Assembly (NCBI GenBank): GCA_949286405.1
Contig: CASECH010000026.1
Coordinates: 1-10,546 of the forward strand
DNA length: 10,546 nt
Direction of reading: 5' to 3'
Source of the DNA: an uncultured bacterium
GTDB taxonomy: Bacteria > Cyanobacteriota > Vampirovibrionia > Gastranaerophilales > Gastranaerophilaceae
Below, piece after piece: positions 6,662 to 10,546 of the stretch (positions are counted from its first letter, which is position 1; each line of letters starts with the position of its first letter). A program made the translations under genes and the position numbers. The notes beneath the pieces were generated by a model, which was not told where the DNA came from, searched no databases, and worked only from the letters and a program-made list of their open reading frames with translations.

Positions 6662-7469
6662 TTTCTCCACCTTTTACTACATACAGATCTGAATAAAATG
6701 CATCCTGTTTTAGATCATAATCTGTTTCTGCTGTCAAGAACAAAAGTGCAATATAAGCACTAATTTTATCCATCCCAAGTAAAGTTAATTCATTAAGCTC
6801 AATTTTATCATTTTTAGTAAATATCTGTGCAAGATTTTCTTTTAGTTTAAGTACACAAGTTTCAATATACTCTTCGTGAGCAAGATTTACGATATCATCT
6901 GCAGTTAATCTTGAATAAGATTGGACACGACGTTTTGCTCTTTCATGAGCTTCTTTTAGAGATTGTTTTTTCTCTAATTTTTCATAGAATTCTAATTGTC
7001 TGATTAAATCTTTCAAAGTGACAACTCTGTTATGATTTAATCTTACACTTGTTCTTCTTTGTAATACTTCGTCAATTGAAATTACGTTATTTGTAGGTAC
7101 ATAATCTTCTTCACCGTAATCCACAATAAAACCGTCATCATCATATTGAATATCATTTGCAGGATCATATGGCTCAAATTGCATTACATCTATTCCTTCA
7201 AGTACATTTGATTTCAACTTGAGAAGGACAGCTGCAAAAAGGAAAGTTCTACCTGTAAGACGTAGATTTTGTGTTTTCATTTCACAAATATGTGCAAGAT
7301 ACTTATCTGTTACATCGACTATGTCTATGTTCCAAGGATCAATTTTACCAGCTTTAGCCATATCTACAAGAATTCCAATACCTTCACTTTTGGTTTTTGA
7401 ACCTTCAGATAAGCCTAAATCAGGTAAATCAACATCTATATTATAATTTAATGCAACTTCACTTGTCAT
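6633..7469 (-). CDS. scpA: Segregation and condensation protein A (kleisin)
   Basis: ScpA is the kleisin subunit that bridges the two SMC heads and recruits ScpB. Of its 278 residues, the N-terminal SMC-neck-binding domain is seen in EGIGILVDMAKAGKIDPWNI and DIVDVTDKYL, the family's LLxLIxxxxIDixdIpiaeit-x-qYL pattern, followed by LTGRTFLFAAVLLKLKSNVL (71-90). An acidic, aromatic linker (about 98-127, rich in D and Y) and a basic helical region (about 128-175) follow. The C-terminal winged helix (about 195-278) contains VLKLKENLAQIF and ISAYIALLFLTAETDYDLKQDAFYSDLYV. Its ATG overlaps the smc stop in an ATGA (4 nt), and its end overlaps scpB by about 29 nt, so all three condensin subunits are made from one coupled message. 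An N-terminal extension of about 27 residues precedes the conserved domain. Confidence 0.93.
   Translation of the reverse strand: MTSEVALNYNIDVDLPDLGLSEGSKTKSEGIGILVDMAKAGKIDPWNIDIVDVTDKYLAHICEMKTQNLRLTGRTFLFAAVLLKLKSNVLEGIDVMQFEPYDPANDIQYDDDGFIVDYGEEDYVPTNNVISIDEVLQRRTSVRLNHNRVVTLKDLIRQLEFYEKLEKKQSLKEAHERAKRRVQSYSRLTADDIVNLAHEEYIETCVLKLKENLAQIFTKNDKIELNELTLLGMDKISAYIALLFLTAETDYDLKQDAFYSDLYVVKGGENEEYRTVEV
6665..6673 (-). promoter_or_regulatory. Ribosome binding site of scpB, deciding the start
   Basis: The minus strand reads AAGGTGGAG followed by AAA and ATG (6661-6659). The AGGTGG core lies 5 nt from that ATG. The alternative GTG start at 6670-6668 is part of the ribosome site itself, so it is unlikely to be used. 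The site lies within the last codons of scpA. Confidence 0.65.
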
Positions 7470-10400
7470 ACTTCAACTTCTTCCCTTAGTTTTATGCCTG
7501 TTACTCTAGTGATACCTTTTTCTTTTTGTGTAACCCCAATAGTTCTATGTGCTGATTCTATCATAGGTTTTCTGTGACTAACTACTATAAATTGCGTATC
7601 TTTTGATTGGTTTTGTACCATTTGTGCGATACGTTCAACATTCATTGTATCTAAACTTGCGTCTACTTCGTCAAACGCGTAGAATGGTGATGGCATATAT
7701 CTTTGGATTGCAAATACAAATGCAAGGGCTGTCAAGGATTTTTCTCCTCCTGACATACTTTCTAATCTTTGAAGCTTTTTATCTCTAGGTTGAGCCTCAA
7801 TTGTCATACCACCAGATAGAGGATCTTCTGGACATTCCAGTTTTAATTCTCCCTCACCTTCTGAAAGTCTGTGGAAAACTTCTTTAAAGTTTTCATTAAT
7901 ATTGTTATATGTCTTTAAGAAAGTTTCTTTTTTCAACTGTTCATATCCTTGCATTCTATCTAAAATTTCTTTTCTTTCTTTTGAAAGAGTTTCGATTTGC
8001 TCTTTCAATTCGGTTTGTCTTGCAAGAACTTCTTCGTAGGCTGCAAGAGCTCTCATATTAACATCACCCAGTTCTGCCATACGTTTTTCTAAACGTTGAA
8101 TTTTTGACGTGATTTCCTCAATTGAAATTTGTACAGGTTCAAGTTTAGAAACTTCGACTCCTGCTTCTTCCAGTTCTTTTTTTGCATTTTCAAGCTGAGG
8201 TTCTAATTCTCTTCTTCTAGCTTTGAATGACTCAATTTGTTCTGCTATACGTTCAATATCAGAAACTCTTATATGTTTTTGCTTCTCAAGCTCAATAAGA
8301 TCATTGTTAATTTCATCCCTTTCTTTTAGAAGTTTTCCAAGCTTTTCTTCTATTTCAAGAATCTGCTCATGCAAAACTTTCATTTTTTCATTAAGTTGGA
8401 TAATTTCTGATTGATAACGTTTTTTATCTTCCTCAAGCTTTACATTGTTATGTTCAATGTTAACAATTTCTTCTTGCTTTGTTTCTATTAAATTGTCGTG
8501 GAATGCAATTTGTCTGTTTAATTCGTTTTTGTCATTATTTGCATTCATTAGGTTTGACTGAAGTCTTTTAATTTCATACTCTACGCCTTCAGTCTTTTCT
8601 TTAAGATCTTTAAGATCCTGATCATTAATTAATTTTTCAACTTCTTCAATTTGCTCTTGAACAACAGTCATTTCATCGTAAATTTTGACATTGTCTTCTT
8701 CTAATTTATCGAGTTTTTTATTTAATTCAGTAATCTTAGGTTCGGTTACTGTAATAAATTCAATTTTATCTTTTAGTATATTTTCACTATTTTCATAACT
8801 TCTATTCATATTTTCTAACTCTACTTTAGACTTAGAAAATTCACTCATTGCATCAGAATATTTAGATCTTACGTCTTCAAGTTTTGTTTCAAGTGACGAT
8901 TTTTTAGTTTCTAAAGAAGATAGCTTATTTTCCATTTCTTTTAGTCTGTCCTTGTATCTATTTAATTCTTCATCATCATTTTGGCTAAAACTTAAACCAG
9001 TACGTAATTTAGCTCCACCAGTAATAGATCCTGTTTTTTCGAACAAGTCACCTTGTAGAGTTACCATTCTGTATTTACCAATTAATTTGTTTGCACATTC
9101 CCTGTCTTCAACTACAATAGTATCTCCTACGGCATAGAAAAATGCATCGATATATTCTTCATCAAAATCAACAAGGTTTATAGCAAAATCAATAACTCCT
9201 TTATCTTTAGGTAGTTGTAATTTTGTAGGAGCTTTTCTTATTTTATTTAAAGGTATAAATGTCGCTCTGCCTGCATTATTTGAACGAAGCATTTCAATTG
9301 CAACACCTGCTACATGCTCATCATCCACAACTATATGTGCCATTCTACCTCCGAAGGCAACTTCCATAGCAGTAGAATATTCTTTATCTACAGTCCCTAA
9401 TTGAACTAGCGGAGCGTGAATACCACGAAGTTTTGCACTCATTATTGTATCAATGGCTCTTCCCAAATTTGCTTCTTCCGCAACTTGTTTCTTTGCCTCC
9501 ATAGAAGTTATTTTTCTATATGCCATTTGAATATTGTAATTCAGGTCATTAATTTCATTTTTTGTAATGTCTAAATCATGAAGAGCATTTTGTTGTATGA
9601 TTTTAAAATCTGATAATTCTTTTTGTAATTGTTCAACTAAAGTCTTTTTTAAATCAAAATCTGATGAGAAATTCTGTTTTAACTCATTTAATTCATCAAC
9701 TTTTGATTTAGCAGAACTTAATTCATTTTGTAAGTTTTTAAGTTCATTTTCTAAAGGTAGCTTTTCTTGAATAAGTTTTGTTTCTTTATCTCTTAAATCC
9801 TCTAATTGTTTTCTTAATTTATTTCTATTTTCAATATGTTGGTCAGCAGTAGCATTAAGACCAGTCATATCTTCAAGAATTTTCTTTAATTCAATTTCTC
9901 TATCTGAAATATTCTCTTGGATTTTTTTGAGTTCAACATCTTTTGCTTCAATTTTTAGCTTAAATTCTTCAATTTTTTTCTTAAAACCTTCAATTCCATT
10001 TTTAGCATTTTCTATTGAACGCAGTCCATCGTGGATTTGTTTATCGGCATAATTTGAAGCATTATTTTTTCTATCAATCTCACCTTTGATAGATTCTTCT
10101 TGTTTTTTTAATTCTATTTGTTGTGCTTCACCTTTTTCTTTTACAAGCTCAGAAATTTCTTGATATTTAGCTTTAATTAAGGTGAGCCTTTCATCTAAAT
10201 CTTTGTTTTTTATTTCTTCTTCTTTTTTCTTTTTGGTGAACTCTAAAATATTTTCATGAGCTTGTTCTAAGTTTCGTTTTATGTCAAAAAATCTAACTTT
10301 ATTAACTTGACTTTCAAGTTCTTGTTTTTCTTCTCGTAATTTTTGGTATTTAAGCGCAACTTCTCTTTCTTCTTTCAGTTGCTCAAGCCTATTATCTACT

Positions 10401-10546
10401 TCATTAAGAATTACAGAAGAACGTTCTACGCGTTGTTCTACGGTTTCTAATTCATTTGTTGCTTGGTCTATTCTTCTGTCAAAGTCAGCAATCCCAGCTA
10501 TTTCATCAATGATTTTACGTCTGTTTTTTGGAGAACAATTCGTAAT
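7466..10546 (-). CDS. smc: Chromosome partition protein SMC (condensin ATPase), N-terminus outside the window
   Basis: The frame is open from 10546 to the TGA at 7468-7466, giving 1026 visible residues. It begins ITNCSPKNRRKIIDEIAGIADFDRR, the conserved segment after the N-terminal ATPase lobe (compare the family's RRxIIEEAAGIxxY). The Walker A lobe, about 150 residues, is therefore beyond the edge. Next come a long coiled coil rich in E, K, L and Q, the hinge (visible residues about 363-516, bases about 9460-9000, with LRGIHAPLVQLGTV and GDLFEKTGSITGGAKLRTG), and the returning coiled coil. The C-terminal ATPase lobe has LSGGMTIEAQ, signature SGGEKSLTALA (932-942), Walker B FYAFDEVDASLD (955-966) and VVSHRKPMIESAHRTIGVTQ. 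That ending and the GIKL after it resemble cyanobacterial SMCs. Internal ATGs such as the one at 9868 are not the start. It forms the ATPase ring that entraps DNA with ScpA and ScpB. The ATGA overlap with scpA shows an operon. Confidence 0.97.
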   Translation of the reverse strand: MTNCSPKNRRKIIDEIAGIADFDRRIDQATNELETVEQRVERSSVILNEVDNRLEQLKEEREVALKYQKLREEKQELESQVNKVRFFDIKRNLEQAHENILEFTKKKKEEEIKNKDLDERLTLIKAKYQEISELVKEKGEAQQIELKKQEESIKGEIDRKNNASNYADKQIHDGLRSIENAKNGIEGFKKKIEEFKLKIEAKDVELKKIQENISDREIELKKILEDMTGLNATADQHIENRNKLRKQLEDLRDKETKLIQEKLPLENELKNLQNELSSAKSKVDELNELKQNFSSDFDLKKTLVEQLQKELSDFKIIQQNALHDLDITKNEINDLNYNIQMAYRKITSMEAKKQVAEEANLGRAIDTIMSAKLRGIHAPLVQLGTVDKEYSTAMEVAFGGRMAHIVVDDEHVAGVAIEMLRSNNAGRATFIPLNKIRKAPTKLQLPKDKGVIDFAINLVDFDEEYIDAFFYAVGDTIVVEDRECANKLIGKYRMVTLQGDLFEKTGSITGGAKLRTGLSFSQNDDEELNRYKDRLKEMENKLSSLETKKSSLETKLEDVRSKYSDAMSEFSKSKVELENMNRSYENSENILKDKIEFITVTEPKITELNKKLDKLEEDNVKIYDEMTVVQEQIEEVEKLINDQDLKDLKEKTEGVEYEIKRLQSNLMNANNDKNELNRQIAFHDNLIETKQEEIVNIEHNNVKLEEDKKRYQSEIIQLNEKMKVLHEQILEIEEKLGKLLKERDEINNDLIELEKQKHIRVSDIERIAEQIESFKARRRELEPQLENAKKELEEAGVEVSKLEPVQISIEEITSKIQRLEKRMAELGDVNMRALAAYEEVLARQTELKEQIETLSKERKEILDRMQGYEQLKKETFLKTYNNINENFKEVFHRLSEGEGELKLECPEDPLSGGMTIEAQPRDKKLQRLESMSGGEKSLTALAFVFAIQRYMPSPFYAFDEVDASLDTMNVERIAQMVQNQSKDTQFIVVSHRKPMIESAHRTIGVTQKEKGITRVTGIKLREEVEV

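Noticed and set aside
9866..9868. ATG at 9868 as the start of smc
   Set aside because: The frame remains open for 226 more codons to the window edge, and these encode the conserved RRKIIDEIAGI segment and first coiled coil of SMC.
7466..10546. Long repetitive-looking runs (ttc/ttt rich) as DNA repeats
   Set aside because: They are codon-level effects of the Glu/Lys-rich coiled coil of SMC, not tandem repeats.
1..10546. tRNA, rRNA, CRISPR array, transposon or phage genes, riboswitch
   Set aside because: No regularly spaced repeats, no cloverleaf-like or rRNA-like segments, no transposase or integrase motifs, and the non-coding gaps (each under 100 bp) are accounted for by the hairpins and promoter candidates described.

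Overview
This is an AT-rich window (my reading, roughly 30% GC). It carries the genes of a bacterial condensin complex followed by an envelope metalloprotease, a flavoprotein, a sensor kinase and a protein of unknown function, all on the minus strand. A type IV prepilin-like gene converges on them from the left edge. The best taxonomic guess is a non-photosynthetic cyanobacterial relative of the Melainabacteria/Gastranaerophilales type. Three things point there: the prepilin-like protein with its QYKKLYSTLSQAYNK segment and DVNGxKGPNKxGxDLF region, the low GC, and an SMC C-terminus of cyanobacterial style (PMIE.A.RTIGVTQ...GIKL). This assignment comes from family memory, not from a search.

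Layout, left to right. At 3-587 (+) lies the C-terminal part of a prepilin-like protein, cut by the window edge. At 648-713 a long nested hairpin with A/T runs on both sides sits between the convergent genes and overlaps the last codons of the minus-strand gene. At 677-1423 (-) is a membrane-anchored protein of unknown function, 10 bp downstream of a HAMP-PAS sensor histidine kinase (1434-3242, -). The kinase has its own strong promoter and no response regulator in view. An intrinsic terminator (3292-3317) separates it from a COG2509-type FAD-dependent dehydrogenase (3335-4711, -).

Right part, in order of transcription: smc (open at the window edge, 10546-7466), scpA (7469-6633), scpB (about 6661-6125) and a TPR/matrixin-type zinc protease (6135-4807). 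All four genes overlap their neighbours (4, about 29 and 11 nt), so they look like one translationally coupled operon. SMC, ScpA and ScpB form the chromosome-organising condensin. The metalloprotease has an N-terminal membrane segment and probably works outside the cytoplasm, so its tight coupling to condensin genes is the most unusual arrangement here. The flavoprotein gene lies 95 bp further on with a possible promoter of its own, but no terminator is visible before it, so read-through from the condensin operon is possible.

I see no tRNA, rRNA, CRISPR array, insertion sequence or phage gene. The longest stretches without a gene are each under 100 bp. Nothing in the window clearly amounts to a new multi-gene system; the leads worth following are listed as findings.
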